Shown: piece by piece, positions 1-9,362 of the stretch
How the letters are laid out: each line of letters starts with the position of its first letter
Position numbering within the stretch: the stretch's first letter is position 1
Origin: Verrucomicrobiota bacterium
Lineage (GTDB): Bacteria; Verrucomicrobiota; Verrucomicrobiia; Opitutales; Intestinicryptomonadaceae
Assembly: GCA_003343565.1 (NCBI GenBank)
Contig: QALA01000081.1
Location: 1 to 37,199, forward strand
Length of the DNA stretch: 37,199 nucleotides
Reading direction: 5' to 3'
Made by a program: the position numbers and the translations under genes
The notes under the pieces: generated by a model
The model's database searches: none
What the model was told of the DNA's origin: nothing
The model's input: the letters and a program-made list of their open reading frames with translations, nothing else

Positions 1-73
1 GGGGCCGTAGCTCAGTTGGAAGAGCGCTAGAATCGCACTCTAGAGGTCGTGAGTTCGAACCTCATCGGCTCCA
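1..73 (+). tRNA. tRNA-Ala (anticodon CGC)
   Basis: The sequence folds as a complete cloverleaf. Acceptor strands 1-7 and 66-72 pair, the D arm closes with GCTC/GAGC, the anticodon stem is CTAGA/TCTAG around a seven-base loop with CGC in the centre, and the T arm is GTGAG/CTCAT around TTCGAAC. Base 3 (G) faces base 70 (T), which is the G3:U70 wobble pair that defines alanine tRNAs. The discriminator is A73. CCA is not encoded and would be added after transcription. Confidence 0.95.
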
Positions 74-80
74 TTTCTTT

Positions 81-121
81 AAAGTGCGCGTGTCTCCGTG
101 CGGGGTGCGCGCGTTTTTTTT
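81..121 (+). terminator. Rho-independent terminator of tRNA-Ala
   Basis: GCGCG at 86-90 pairs with CGCGC at 108-112. The stem extends through wobble pairs into A-T pairs, and it is followed directly by an eight-T run (114-121). It begins eight bases after the tRNA. Confidence 0.75.
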
Positions 122-983
122 AGTCTATATGTGCGTTCCAAGCCTGCGGATATTGTGCTGGGAACGGGCGCGGTTTGCGGATTGCGGGTAGCCGAAAGAC
201 GGCCGGGTTTCGAGACGCGCGGGATATTGGCGGCGCTCTTTGGGGCGGGGATTTTTCGCAGGGTAATTGGCATTGCCGTCGGAGACTTGCAAGTATCGCA
301 ATTGAGTTGCGCTTGCGTCAAATATTACCGAATAGATTTTTTGTTCGGCGCGGACGCTTGCCAAATGGAACTTTTTTTCAGATTCACAGTTTTGCGGTTT
401 TGCCGGAAACTGAAGCGAAAGCGGAAAGGGAATAGAAAGCTTATAGGCGCGCCGCCTGAATGAATGCGATTGCGCGACGCATTCTGTCGGGCGACAAGAT
501 TTTTAGGCCGAAATTTTTTGCCGAAGCGCGCCGCATGAAAACGCATTTGCGCATACGCATTCGTTTCGGAATACGGGATTGCGGAATGCGGGGCGGTTTT
601 GCGCAAACGAACCAGCATTGAAGAAAAACGCGGCATTCCCATCACTATTGCGTTGCGCATTGCGGCCTTGCAAAAATGTCCGCATCTATCCTTCGCGTTT
701 TTCTTTGCGCCGGAGCCGTTTCAATGCGGCGCCGCGGCATTGTCCGCATTGTTTTAATCGCCCGGCGTTGGCGCCTTTCCAACTCGCTCCAATCCCTCCC
801 AATTCGCAAGGCGGATTGCGCTTCGATTTTTTCGTTCAAAATCGCCGTTGCAACTGCACCTGTCGTCCTCGCAAATCGCGCGGCGCGCGGAAAAAACGCG
901 CCGGAAAATTGCGTAGCCTGCAAAAGATCCGATGGCTAATCCCTTTTGCGGCGGATCCGTTTTTTGGCCCGATTGCGGCGGGC
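122..983. other. Gene-free stretch
   Basis: Reading frames here are short, rich in Arg, Ala and Phe, and overlap on both strands. None has a ribosome site, a recognisable domain or plausible composition. No RNA gene, repeat array or mobile element was seen. Confidence 0.6.
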
Positions 984-1367
984 TCAATAGAGCGAATCCA
1001 GTCCGAACTTTCCGGACCCCGTGCAGACCAGCGTGACGTAGACTGCCAAGTAGAGAAGCGGAAGTTCCAGCGACGCATTCCAGCCGCTTGACTGCCTAAT
1101 CCAGTAGAAGGATATTACGCACATGTTTACGGCCAGCACGAACGCGGCCGCCCGCGTGAGAAATCCGCAGGCAATGAGAACCGAACACACAAGTTCCGCA
1201 AATATGGCAAGCCAAATGGAGGGCGTTGCGCCTATCCCTATGGGATTTAAAAACGCCGACGCCTTTCCGTCGAATACCATCATTATTTTTGAAATTCCGT
1301 GCGGCAGCATCAATCCCGCCACGGCAAGCCGCAATACCAATAGTCCCGAAGACGCCAAAGCTTCCAT
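984..1367 (-). CDS. DoxX family membrane protein
   Basis: This 127-residue protein has four hydrophobic segments, the first containing LRLAVAGLMLPHGISK, as in DoxX/DoxD membrane proteins. The family usually runs 120-150 residues with four helices, so it is full length. Members are loosely tied to quinone or thiol redox at the inner membrane, but the function is mostly unproven. The start at 1367 is preferred because GAGAGG lies five bases upstream on the minus strand. A longer frame to 1391 lacks such a site. It stands alone, with gene-free DNA on both sides. The family call is firm. The role is not known. Confidence 0.85.
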   Translation of the reverse strand: MEALASSGLLVLRLAVAGLMLPHGISKIMMVFDGKASAFLNPIGIGATPSIWLAIFAELVCSVLIACGFLTRAAAFVLAVNMCVISFYWIRQSSGWNASLELPLLYLAVYVTLVCTGSGKFGLDSLY

Positions 1368-1901
1368 ATGATCCTCTCTTTCTCTTTGCAATATTACCTT
1401 ACGACAGGCGATATATGTTTTGCGTTCCTAATTAAAAATCAAGTTTGAAGCGGGCGGTGCGGCAAGAATATTTTTTCGTCTGCGAAATTGTCCGGCCGGC
1501 GCGAGTCAAGGTAAGTTCGTTTGGCAATTTGAATTTGTGCGAATTTTTTTTGCGGAATCGTTCGCACCGGGAAGGGGAGGGGCTGCGCCGGGCGTTTCGC
1601 ATTGTTTGTCGGCGCGGGGTTAGATCCGGGAAAATCCGCGCGCGCCGGGCCGAATGGGACGGGGCGTTAGGCGGACGGTTGCGCGCTGAATATGTCGATT
1701 TTTTTTGCGCAAGGATTTTTCAGGGGCTTTTGCGGATTCGGCGCCATGTCAAATTCAGAAACGCGTTTGCGCCCGAATTTATCCGGCGAAAGCGATGCCA
1801 ATTTGGTCTGCGAAAAATTTTTACCGACGCGCGGGATATTTGTATCCGCGCGCGCCGGGCGATTTGTTCGTGCGAAAATTTGTCCGACCCTTTAGGAAAA
1901 A
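1368..1901. other. Gene-free spacer between the DoxX and cupin genes
   Basis: This should hold the DoxX promoter, on the minus strand just above 1380, but I cannot pick convincing -35/-10 boxes. A plus-strand frame at 1445-2134 runs antisense into the cupin gene and has shadow composition. A GC-rich string (CCGCGCGCGCCGGGC) occurs twice, near 1638 and 1848. Confidence 0.5.
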
Positions 1902-2513
1902 TTATTTTTTCCAGAACGCCAACAGTCCTCCGAACGCCCCGTTTACGGGATCGGTTTTGGGCATGGGAACTTTCGATATGCGGAGCCTGGCCGACTCCAT
2001 CAGCGCCGGATCGTCCCTGTATACGTCCGGCGCCATGCCGGGAGGGTAGGCGCCGACGAGGAGGAAGTCCGCGCTTGCCGAAATTTGTTTGTGTCCGACC
2101 CCCGCGGGTATCACGGCGACGTCTCCGCGTTTGATTGCCATTTTCGGGCCGTCGTCTCCGCCCAGTTGCACGGTTGCGCTTCCGCGCGCCACACCCACGC
2201 ATTCGTGCGTGTTCGGGTGGTAGTGCGTGTAGCCGAACAGCTGCCAGCGCCACATCGGCGGCCAGCCGTTTTTGGAGAAAAGCCGCTCCAAATATTCCGC
2301 GCCGTCCCGCTTGTCCGCGGGAATTATCCCGTTGTAAAGCAAGAGGTCGAACTTGCTGTTCGGCACGGCTCGCGCGGCGTTGAGCAGCAGCCGCTTCGGC
2401 TCTATGGACGCTTCCGCCGATTCGGCAAATGATATGAGCGGCGCCCCGATCAGGGCGAAGTTCAGGCCGGCAATCTTTCTTAAAAATTCCGATTTTGAAA
2501 TTCTGCGTCTCAT
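1902..2513 (-). CDS. YjlB-type cupin domain protein
   Basis: This 203-residue single-domain cupin has both family motifs. Motif 1 carries H97, H99 and E104 and then the segment CVGVARG. Motif 2 is GDVAVIPAGVGH with H141. The metal ligands are therefore complete, and the segment SADFLLVGAYPPG is typical of the YjlB subgroup. The N-terminus (MRRRISKSEFLRK followed by a hydrophobic stretch ending near residue 35) suggests export, possibly with an imperfect twin-arginine pattern. The start at 2513 is supported by AAGG six bases upstream. A TTG start at 2531 is less likely. The gene is divergent from the ThuA-like gene, with about 110 bp between. Substrate and function are unknown; a metal-dependent enzyme or sugar-binding protein is possible. 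Confidence 0.82.
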   Translation of the reverse strand: MRRRISKSEFLRKIAGLNFALIGAPLISFAESAEASIEPKRLLLNAARAVPNSKFDLLLYNGIIPADKRDGAEYLERLFSKNGWPPMWRWQLFGYTHYHPNTHECVGVARGSATVQLGGDDGPKMAIKRGDVAVIPAGVGHKQISASADFLLVGAYPPGMAPDVYRDDPALMESARLRISKVPMPKTDPVNGAFGGLLAFWKK

Positions 2514-2625
2514 GTGTCGCCTTTTGCGCAATTTTCATTTTATGAAACAGTATCGGAGGCGGAGTTTTTGTAAAGGCGATTTCGGATTTTTTCTCCCGGT
2601 TGTTCGGAGGATTTTAATTGTTGAA

Positions 2626-3612
2626 ATGCGCCGGATAATTCGAATAAATACCGGCATGTTTTGGAGGGGAAGATTGGGCGCCGCGTCGGCGGCGCGGGCG
2701 GTTGCGTTGGCTGCGCTGTTCGTTTTTTGTCCAGCGGAGGGCGCGCAGCGCAAATCGCTGGTTTTTGTTGCCGGAAACTCGGTGCATTTGTGGGGCGACC
2801 ACGAAAATCTCGCCTTTTGCAAGACGCTCGAAAAGCTCGCAAAAGGCGCTTTGAAGAATACGGACATTCGGATTGTCGACGTCGGAAACGGCGGGAAGCT
2901 TTCGGAGGTTGGCAATCCGGACGCCGTCGTCATAATAGGCGAGGGCGAAGGCAACCACCCGCTGTCGGGAGACGAGGCGTTCCTGAAGAGAATGCGCCTT
3001 GCCGGAACCAATGTGGGCGTGTTCCATTATGCGCTGCACTTTGGCGACGCGAAAAACTATGCGTATCTGGACGATTCCGTCGGCGGGCATTACGAGCCGC
3101 ACTGGTCGGTCAATCCGTTTTGGCGCGCGGATTTCAAGGTCTCCAAATCCCACCCCATAGGCCGCGGGGTCCGGCCGTTTTCCATTGACGACGAATGGTA
3201 TTTCAACATCAAGTTTGCCGGCGACAACGCCCGCAGGATAGTTCCCGTTCTCACAGCCGCTCCGCCCGACCGCGTGCGCAATAGGGGATTCGGCCCCCAT
3301 TCGGGAAATCCCCATGTGCGCTCCAACAAGGGAAGGGAGGAGACGATTCTGTGGACGCTTGAAACTGCTGACGGCGTGCGGGGGCTCGGATTTTGCGGCG
3401 GACATTCCGTGTGGGCTTTGGCCGATCCGAATTTTCGCAAGGTTTTGGTCAACTCCCTCGCGTGGCTGGCGGAAGAGGACATTCCGCCCGGAGGATTCGA
3501 TACGCCGCAGCCGGATTACGGAGAAATTGCGTCCATGATAAAAAAGGAAAAGCGCCGGGATTACGAGGACTACTCGGCACGCTGGAAAAAATTTTTTGAG
3601 GACTGCAAATGA
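2626..3612 (+). CDS. ThuA-like exported protein
   Basis: This 328-residue protein has a ThuA-like (class I glutamine-amidotransferase-like) fold. A signal peptide ends near CPAEGA. It is followed by KSLVFVAGNSVHLWGDHEN, a beta-alpha unit with DAVVIIGEGEGNHPLS, a segment with NVGVFHYALHFGD, and the closing RGLGFCGGHSVWALAD before a helical tail. Such proteins are frequent in Verrucomicrobiota and Planctomycetota, near sugar catabolism genes, but their chemistry is unsettled. The classical Cys-His-Glu triad is not evident. The start is uncertain: ATG 2626 gives a longer basic region before the hydrophobic core, while ATG 2656 (MFWRGRLG) also works. GGAGG at 2606-2610 is too far away to decide. 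Confidence 0.78.
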   Translation: MRRIIRINTGMFWRGRLGAASAARAVALAALFVFCPAEGAQRKSLVFVAGNSVHLWGDHENLAFCKTLEKLAKGALKNTDIRIVDVGNGGKLSEVGNPDAVVIIGEGEGNHPLSGDEAFLKRMRLAGTNVGVFHYALHFGDAKNYAYLDDSVGGHYEPHWSVNPFWRADFKVSKSHPIGRGVRPFSIDDEWYFNIKFAGDNARRIVPVLTAAPPDRVRNRGFGPHSGNPHVRSNKGREETILWTLETADGVRGLGFCGGHSVWALADPNFRKVLVNSLAWLAEEDIPPGGFDTPQPDYGEIASMIKKEKRRDYEDYSARWKKFFEDCK

Positions 3613-3666
3613 CGATGTCCGCATTCCCCTCGGCCTCCTATCAAGCGCGCCCGGCCCGATATTGAA

Positions 3667-3682
3667 CGCGGGCGCGCCCGCG
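3667..3682. repeat. 16-bp perfect palindrome between convergent genes
   Basis: CGCGGGCGCGCCCGCG reads the same on both strands. It lies between the stop codons of the ThuA-like and beta-helix genes. A second short hairpin, TTTCGC-AAA-GCGAAA, follows near 3693. Together they may act as a two-way transcription stop, although no long T run follows. Confidence 0.45.
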
Positions 3683-3759
3683 CTTGCGGAAGCTTTCGCA
3701 AAGCGAAAATCCGACGGGGGCGCGTTTTAATTGCGCTTTAACCGCTCGCGCCGCCGCCG

Positions 3760-5940
3760 TCATTTTTCTATTTCTCCCATGAAGGGGAAGCTTTTTTTCA
3801 GGCCGATACTGGAGGTGTCGATATTCTTGAAGCCGAGTTTGAGCGCGGGGGAGCCGTCCTTTACGCGGTAGTCCGTTTTTGCGGGATTTTCAAACATCGG
3901 GTCCTGGGCGAATATGGAGTGTTCGTCTATCGGGCGGCCGTCGGAATATTTCCAGTCTGCGCGCGGTTTTTTCTTGTAGTCGATTCTCGCGGCGTATTTG
4001 CCGTCTTTTATATTGTAGAGGTTGTAGTCGCAGAGGTTGAACACTTCGTTCCCGAAAGGCTTAACGCTGAAAAACGCCGCGGCGCTGTCGGCGCTAAATA
4101 TGTTTCGCGCGTAGGTGTGGTTTGCGATGAGGGCTTCGCCCTTGCCTCTGGATTCCGGAAGCCCGGTCAGTCCCGCGGCGATTATTTCGACAAAGTGCGC
4201 GGTGTCGTTATCCGCGATTACGTTGTTTATTATGCGGTTGTTTATTCCCTTTATCTGGAGCGGGAAGCAGACCTTGGAGCCGCGTATTCGGCATATTACG
4301 TTGTTTTCTATGAGGAAGTCCGACGAGCCGTCGTCGAGATAAATTCCTATGATGTGCGCGCGGTCGTAAAAGCCCCGCATGTCGCGTATCAGGTTGTTGC
4401 GGATTGCGTTGTTTCCGGAGCTTCCCCACGAGGATATGGCGCCTCCGTCGTTGCTGTCGTTCATCGCGTCGACGACCTCGTTAAACTCCACGGTTATGTT
4501 GCGGGCGAATATGGATTGCGCGTGGTTTTCCCACGTCACCTTCTGCGAATAGCGCACGTCCTTCATTATGGGATAGGCCGCGCTGTTCATGGATATTCCG
4601 TGGCGCGGGACGTGCTTGATCAGATTGTTCGATATTGTCGAATCTCCCACTTGGTACAGCACTATTCCGGCGCTGCTGCCCATCACGCGCCCCGCGCGAA
4701 TTATGGCGTTGTTTGATATTTTCCAATTTTTTGCGATGTATGCGTCGCGAAAATTTTTCCAATTTTTTGCGTCCTCCCATGCGCCGTGCGCGGATATTGC
4801 GGAATGTCCGCAGTCTTTGAACAGGCAGTTTGAGACGGAAATGTTCTCCTGCCAGTCGCGCGCGGAGATTGAGTTTGCGCCGGAGCACAGGAACTTGCAC
4901 GAGTCGAACGACACGTCCTCGGCGTTTGAGAGCATCACCATCGCGTTGTAGTAGGACTCTCCAGACGGAACGCTCTCCAGCGGCGCCGATCCGAGTATTT
5001 CTACATGCTTAAAGTGAATGTCCCGCACGGGCGCGTCAACGGATTTGCCGGCTATGCGCAACACGGTCTTTAGGTCGGACAGTATTATTTCGCTTTTTGA
5101 GATGTCGCCGCCAAACGGAATGTAGTAGAGCGTTCCTTCGTCCGGGTCGTAGAAAAATTCCCCCTTGTCGTCCAGAAACGATTTGGCGCCGTAAAGCCTG
5201 CATCTGTTTCCCTTCCAGATTAAATAGTGCGATTTTTGCGCCAGTTCGATTTTCCCGGAGGACTTGTCAATCGACTTCGGCCTCGCCCGGATTTGGCTCC
5301 AGTTGTAATTGCTTCCCACCCTGTTGTGGCAGCCGGGCCAGATTGCGATAGTCGCATTTTTTCCAGCGTCTTTGAGGAACGCCGGGTCTATCGTGACAAA
5401 GCTTTCGCCCTTTTCGTTTTTTCCGCCGTCGAGCGCCTGAATGTATCCTGAGTTCGGGTATGACGCCTCGCGGGCGGGCTTTCCGTTTTCGATTAGGGTG
5501 AACTTCTTCAAGCCCTTGCCTATGCGGCTTGAGAATGTCCCGTTTCCGAGGTCCTCCCATTCGGAGATTTTTCTGCCGCCGATTATTCGCGGCATGTCTT
5601 CGGGATTGCCGATAAAATTCACATGCCAGTAAGTGCCCCCGCCGCAGGAGTTGTCGAGGAGGATTTCCCTGTCGATAAAATAGTCTCCGGGGGCGATTCG
5701 CACGTTGATGTCGTTTTTGTTGTCTTTGTTCATCTCGCGCAGGCGGGACAACGCGCGCGGAAGCGTTTTAAAAGGCGCTTCGGCCGAGCCCGTTCCGTTT
5801 GCGTCGTCGCCCCTTGTTGCGTCTACGCAAATGTCTCTTCCGGCCGCAAAAATCGTGTCCGCCCCCGCGAGGGCCATGAAAGCCGCAATGACGCGCGGCA
5901 GTTTCCAAAAATATTTTCCGTATGCCATACTTATGTTCAT
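3760..5940 (-). CDS. Exported right-handed beta-helix protein, probable polysaccharide-active enzyme
   Basis: This is a 726-residue protein. An N-terminal hydrophobic segment ending near FAAG is a signal peptide. It is followed by ICVDATRGDDANGTGS and APFKTLPRAL, the usual opening of exported parallel beta-helix proteins. Repeated rungs such as ISNNAIIRAG, ISNNLIKHV, IRNNLIRDM and IENNVICRI run through the middle and C-terminal half. The architecture matches the parallel beta-helix glycoside hydrolases of the GH120/GH141 kind more than NosD. The exact family is not certain. ATG 5940 and ATG 5928 are both possible starts. TTGACA lies at 5960-5965 with a weak -10 sixteen bases on (TATATG, overlapping the first ATG), which would favour the downstream start. 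It probably acts outside the inner membrane on plant or host glycans. Confidence 0.8.
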   Translation of the reverse strand: MNISMAYGKYFWKLPRVIAAFMALAGADTIFAAGRDICVDATRGDDANGTGSAEAPFKTLPRALSRLREMNKDNKNDINVRIAPGDYFIDREILLDNSCGGGTYWHVNFIGNPEDMPRIIGGRKISEWEDLGNGTFSSRIGKGLKKFTLIENGKPAREASYPNSGYIQALDGGKNEKGESFVTIDPAFLKDAGKNATIAIWPGCHNRVGSNYNWSQIRARPKSIDKSSGKIELAQKSHYLIWKGNRCRLYGAKSFLDDKGEFFYDPDEGTLYYIPFGGDISKSEIILSDLKTVLRIAGKSVDAPVRDIHFKHVEILGSAPLESVPSGESYYNAMVMLSNAEDVSFDSCKFLCSGANSISARDWQENISVSNCLFKDCGHSAISAHGAWEDAKNWKNFRDAYIAKNWKISNNAIIRAGRVMGSSAGIVLYQVGDSTISNNLIKHVPRHGISMNSAAYPIMKDVRYSQKVTWENHAQSIFARNITVEFNEVVDAMNDSNDGGAISSWGSSGNNAIRNNLIRDMRGFYDRAHIIGIYLDDGSSDFLIENNVICRIRGSKVCFPLQIKGINNRIINNVIADNDTAHFVEIIAAGLTGLPESRGKGEALIANHTYARNIFSADSAAAFFSVKPFGNEVFNLCDYNLYNIKDGKYAARIDYKKKPRADWKYSDGRPIDEHSIFAQDPMFENPAKTDYRVKDGSPALKLGFKNIDTSSIGLKKSFPFMGEIEK

Positions 5941-6627
5941 ATAATAAGGTTCCGCCGCGTGTCAACATAGGAAGCTTCATACGTCCGCGCGCGATGTGCG
6001 CAGGCCGGTTGAATCGCGTTTTATTGCATGGGAATTTTAAGCGCGCGCGAGCCGGCTTGCGCGCACGCGCTCGGCGTATGTTCGCTTTGCGCTTTCGCAA
6101 GCGCGGGGATTTGATTTGGATTCGATTTGTTCAATCGCGCCACCGTGAAATTGCGGGCGTCGGAACGTTCTGCCCGCGCAATTTTCAGCCGCCGCCCTCC
6201 CGATAGGATTCTAATTGCCGCGGAATATTCGGCCGGAGCGGATTCGCAAATGCGTACCCATAAGTGCGGATTCGCCTGTGCGGCGGGCGGCAGACTGTCC
6301 GTTGAACGCGAAATGTTGCAGCTGCGGACGGATTGTTTGGCATATGTGCCGTTTGCCGCGCGCGGATTGTCGGGCGTATGCAAATGTCGAATGTTTGCGG
6401 GCTGTCCGATATGCGCAGTTTATCCGACGTTCGCGTTCGCTCGGCCTGTGCGGTTCTTTCGACACAGCAAAATTATTTGCCGCGCACAAATTGTACGGCG
6501 GGCACGAATTATTTTGGCGCGGCAAAGCGTCTTTTTTTGCGCAAACTGTGCGGCACGCGCAAGGCGTACTGCCCGCCCGGCTGCGGTCGCGCCCCGCTCG
6601 GCGGGCGGGCACCGTTTGCGGGGAGGG
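5941..6627. other. Gene-free spacer between two beta-helix genes
   Basis: The only signal noted is the possible promoter at 5938-5965 for the minus-strand gene to the left. The rest is GC-rich DNA with short overlapping frames of shadow composition. No tRNA, repeat array or transposase relic was found. Confidence 0.5.
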
Positions 6628-9204
6628 TTAGTCGTTCCTGCCGGAAATGTCTATGTTAGCCAAATCGAACGAGCCTTTTTCGCCGAACGCGGAGACGACC
6701 ACCACCGTCGTCTTGCCCGGCGCCTGCGCCTTGTATTGCGACGAGTATGAGGCGACTTTTTTGCCGCCGTCAAATACGTCGCACGTCAAGCCGCGCTTGG
6801 AATCTTTGGCGATGTCGGCGACAAACTCGAAGCGCAGCCATTTTCCGAGCGGAAGCGCAACCGGCCCTTCCGGCGTCGAGAGTTTCCCGTCGGCGATTTT
6901 TACCGACGGCAGTCCGGGTATGAAATTTCCGTTTCTGGGCTCCACGTAAAAGTTTGAGTCGGCGTTTAGGCGGGCGTCGAAAACTATGCGCACCTTCTTG
7001 GATAGGGTGGTGGCGCGTATGTTGAGGTCGGGCATAAATTCGTGTTTGTTCTTGCCGTCGATAATGCGCAGAAACTTTTTTCCGTCCTCCGACAGCACAA
7101 CCACGTCCCTGTCTTTTTTTTCGGTGTGCGCCCCAACGCTTGCGGGCGTCTTGCCTTCCTCGCACTCGGAGAAGTCGTCGAAGAAGTCCAAGTCCCACGG
7201 CGGTTCGGGCGGGCATTTTACAACGGGAGGGAAGCGGTATGAGGCGAGTATTGCGTCGAGTTTTTCCCTCATCTTGCCCCCGACGCCGGCGTCCTTTGTG
7301 CTGAACGGGCGGAATCCTATTTTTTTGTAGTTTTCGTTTTTCGGGGTCGTCGCGTCGAGTTCCGGATCGGCGACTATCGAGTTTTTGTCCTGCCCGGTTT
7401 CCTGCCACTGCTTTAATGTCTTTCCGCTGAAGGAGACTTCGCCGTTGGCGTTCCAGTAGATGTTTCTGTCGAATCTGGCTATGTCCGGAGCGATGACGTC
7501 GTTGCCTCTGAACAGGCCTGCGGGCGAGGAGTACACCACTATGTTGCGGGTGAACTCGAACGAGTTTTTGTAGGTTTTTCTGCCGAGCCCCACTTGGGTG
7601 GTCTCGCCGTTGACGAATATGTTGTTTTTTACGATGTTGTTCATGCCGTAGTGCATGACGTATCCGTCCTCGTGAGTGTCGTGCACGTAGTTGCATGAGA
7701 TGTACAATCCGCTGCTGCCCTCGTCGTTGTATATTCCCCAGCCCCCGTAGCGGTGACGGCGCACGCCGGATATTTCGTTTCCGATTATCACTGAACCGGT
7801 CGAGTTTCCCAGCGTGTATATTCCGCCCATGTCGTCGAGCACGCCGTGTCCGATTTTAAAAATCCTGTTGTTGAGAATCCGGTTGTTTTGCGTGTTTGTG
7901 GGCGCAAATCCCCATGTCCAGCCGACGCTCATTCCGCTGTAATAGCCGTCGAAAACGGTGTTGTTTTCAACGAGATTGTTTCCGGAGGTGAATATGCAAA
8001 TTCCCACGCCCGCCTTGTTGTAGCGGCCGTATTGATAGACGATGTTGTTTCTTATGACGCTGCCGTATGTGGTGTCGGCAAGCTCGTTTCCGGGCAGGGC
8101 CTTTCCGCCTATGCGTATTCCCCCGCTTCCGGCGTCGAATATCACGCAATTTTCAATTGTTGCGCGCTCCGCGCCAGCGTCGAGGCTTATGCCGTAGGTG
8201 TTGCAATGCTCCACGACGCAGCCGCTCATTCTGAAATCCCTCGCGCAGGAGACGCTGACAAAGCCGTCGACCGTGGATTGCGCCTGCGGCGACTGTCTCC
8301 AGCCCTCCTTCGGAAAATGCGCGCCGTATTGGAATGTCACGCCCTCTATCGAAATGTTTTCCGCCGGATTGTCCCCGTCGCCTTCCACCAATAGTATTTG
8401 GCTCAATACGGGATATTCGACGGCCGCCGTCTTTATGTCCTCGCCCTCGCGCGGCTTGTATGTGAAGGTTTTTGAGGCCTTGTCGAAGGCGAATTCCCCG
8501 CCGGCGTCCAGTTCGGATTTTGAATTGCGGATTTTGAATCTCGGATAGGGCTCCCACTTGTAGATTCCGATACCGGTCGGATTCGAGACGAACAGATTTA
8601 CCGTTCCGTTTTTGTTTTTCGAAATTCCGCGCAGCGGCATGTGCGAATTGTACCAGACGGTGTACATGTCGATATGCACGTTTTTGAGCTGCTGGGGCGA
8701 CATGGCAAGCAGGGCCTTCACGTCCTGTTCCCTTGCGGCGAATCCGTCCGTTTCGGGATTTATTTTTCCTCCCGCGTGGTCCGTTTTTACCTTCAGCGGC
8801 GAGTGCGCGTAGAGGAAGTCCGATTCGGCCGGAATTGCGCGCCTGCCGTTGACGTAGAGATTTTCGAGCTCGGAAGTCTCGACGCTTCCGGTCCACAATC
8901 CGCCTATCTCGCGCAAATCCTTTACCCGCTTTGCCCCGCTGATTTTTGCCCCGTTTTTGCCGACTATCTTCAGCCCGCTGTGCGCGCTTGTAAGCTTTAT
9001 CGGCTTGTCCACTCTGTATGTTCCGTCGAGCTCCGCCGTTTTGGCGTCGGATTTCGCCGCCGCGTCCAATTTTTCCTGAAGCGATTGGCTCTTCGCTTCC
9101 GCCGCAGGCGAGAAGGCGCAAAGGCACGCCAACAGAATGCCTGCCGCCTTTGCGTTAAATTTGCGCTTTCCAAATTTGCTCTTAAATAAACACGGCGCAT
9201 GCAT
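6628..9204 (-). CDS. Exported beta-helix protein with C-terminal beta-sandwich domain
   Basis: This 858-residue protein has a signal peptide (basic start, then AGILLACLCAFSPAAEA). After a short helix comes LDGTYRVDKPIKLTSAHSG, which opens a pectate-lyase-like right-handed beta-helix. Rungs such as IENCVIFDAGSGGIRIG, VIRNNIVYQYG, LVENNTVFDG, ILNNRIFKIG and IVKNNIFVNG run from about residue 250 to 600. From about residue 650 there is a separate beta-rich domain (WDLDFFDDFS, then KWLRFEFVADI), like the concanavalin-type sandwiches attached to PVC-group hydrolases. The start at 9204 is chosen because GGGAG lies ten bases upstream and the signal peptide begins there. With the other beta-helix gene it suggests a small glycan-degradation locus. 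The substrate is unknown. Confidence 0.8.
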   Translation of the reverse strand: MHAPCLFKSKFGKRKFNAKAAGILLACLCAFSPAAEAKSQSLQEKLDAAAKSDAKTAELDGTYRVDKPIKLTSAHSGLKIVGKNGAKISGAKRVKDLREIGGLWTGSVETSELENLYVNGRRAIPAESDFLYAHSPLKVKTDHAGGKINPETDGFAAREQDVKALLAMSPQQLKNVHIDMYTVWYNSHMPLRGISKNKNGTVNLFVSNPTGIGIYKWEPYPRFKIRNSKSELDAGGEFAFDKASKTFTYKPREGEDIKTAAVEYPVLSQILLVEGDGDNPAENISIEGVTFQYGAHFPKEGWRQSPQAQSTVDGFVSVSCARDFRMSGCVVEHCNTYGISLDAGAERATIENCVIFDAGSGGIRIGGKALPGNELADTTYGSVIRNNIVYQYGRYNKAGVGICIFTSGNNLVENNTVFDGYYSGMSVGWTWGFAPTNTQNNRILNNRIFKIGHGVLDDMGGIYTLGNSTGSVIIGNEISGVRRHRYGGWGIYNDEGSSGLYISCNYVHDTHEDGYVMHYGMNNIVKNNIFVNGETTQVGLGRKTYKNSFEFTRNIVVYSSPAGLFRGNDVIAPDIARFDRNIYWNANGEVSFSGKTLKQWQETGQDKNSIVADPELDATTPKNENYKKIGFRPFSTKDAGVGGKMREKLDAILASYRFPPVVKCPPEPPWDLDFFDDFSECEEGKTPASVGAHTEKKDRDVVVLSEDGKKFLRIIDGKNKHEFMPDLNIRATTLSKKVRIVFDARLNADSNFYVEPRNGNFIPGLPSVKIADGKLSTPEGPVALPLGKWLRFEFVADIAKDSKRGLTCDVFDGGKKVASYSSQYKAQAPGKTTVVVVSAFGEKGSFDLANIDISGRND

Positions 9205-9362
9205 TGTTTCTATACTCCCATTTAATCGGTTGGACTTTTCGGCAGTCGCGGGGCGAATGCCGTCGAATATATTGGGGATATTTAATCTTTCCGCCGCGCC
9301 ATTGCAACGCAAAATCTGCGGTCGTAAGACTTACCTGGGCGGAGCCGGCTGACGGGCGAAAT

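Noticed and set aside
98..463. 121-residue plus-strand frame after the tRNA
   Set aside because: Arg/Phe-rich composition, starts inside the tRNA terminator, and overlaps equally long frames on the other strand.
1445..2134. 229-residue plus-strand frame
   Set aside because: Runs antisense into the well-supported cupin gene and has the Arg-rich make-up of a shadow frame.
3919..4716. 265-residue plus-strand frame
   Set aside because: Lies wholly antisense to the beta-helix gene. Its Val/Tyr pattern mirrors the Asn/Ile rungs on the real strand.
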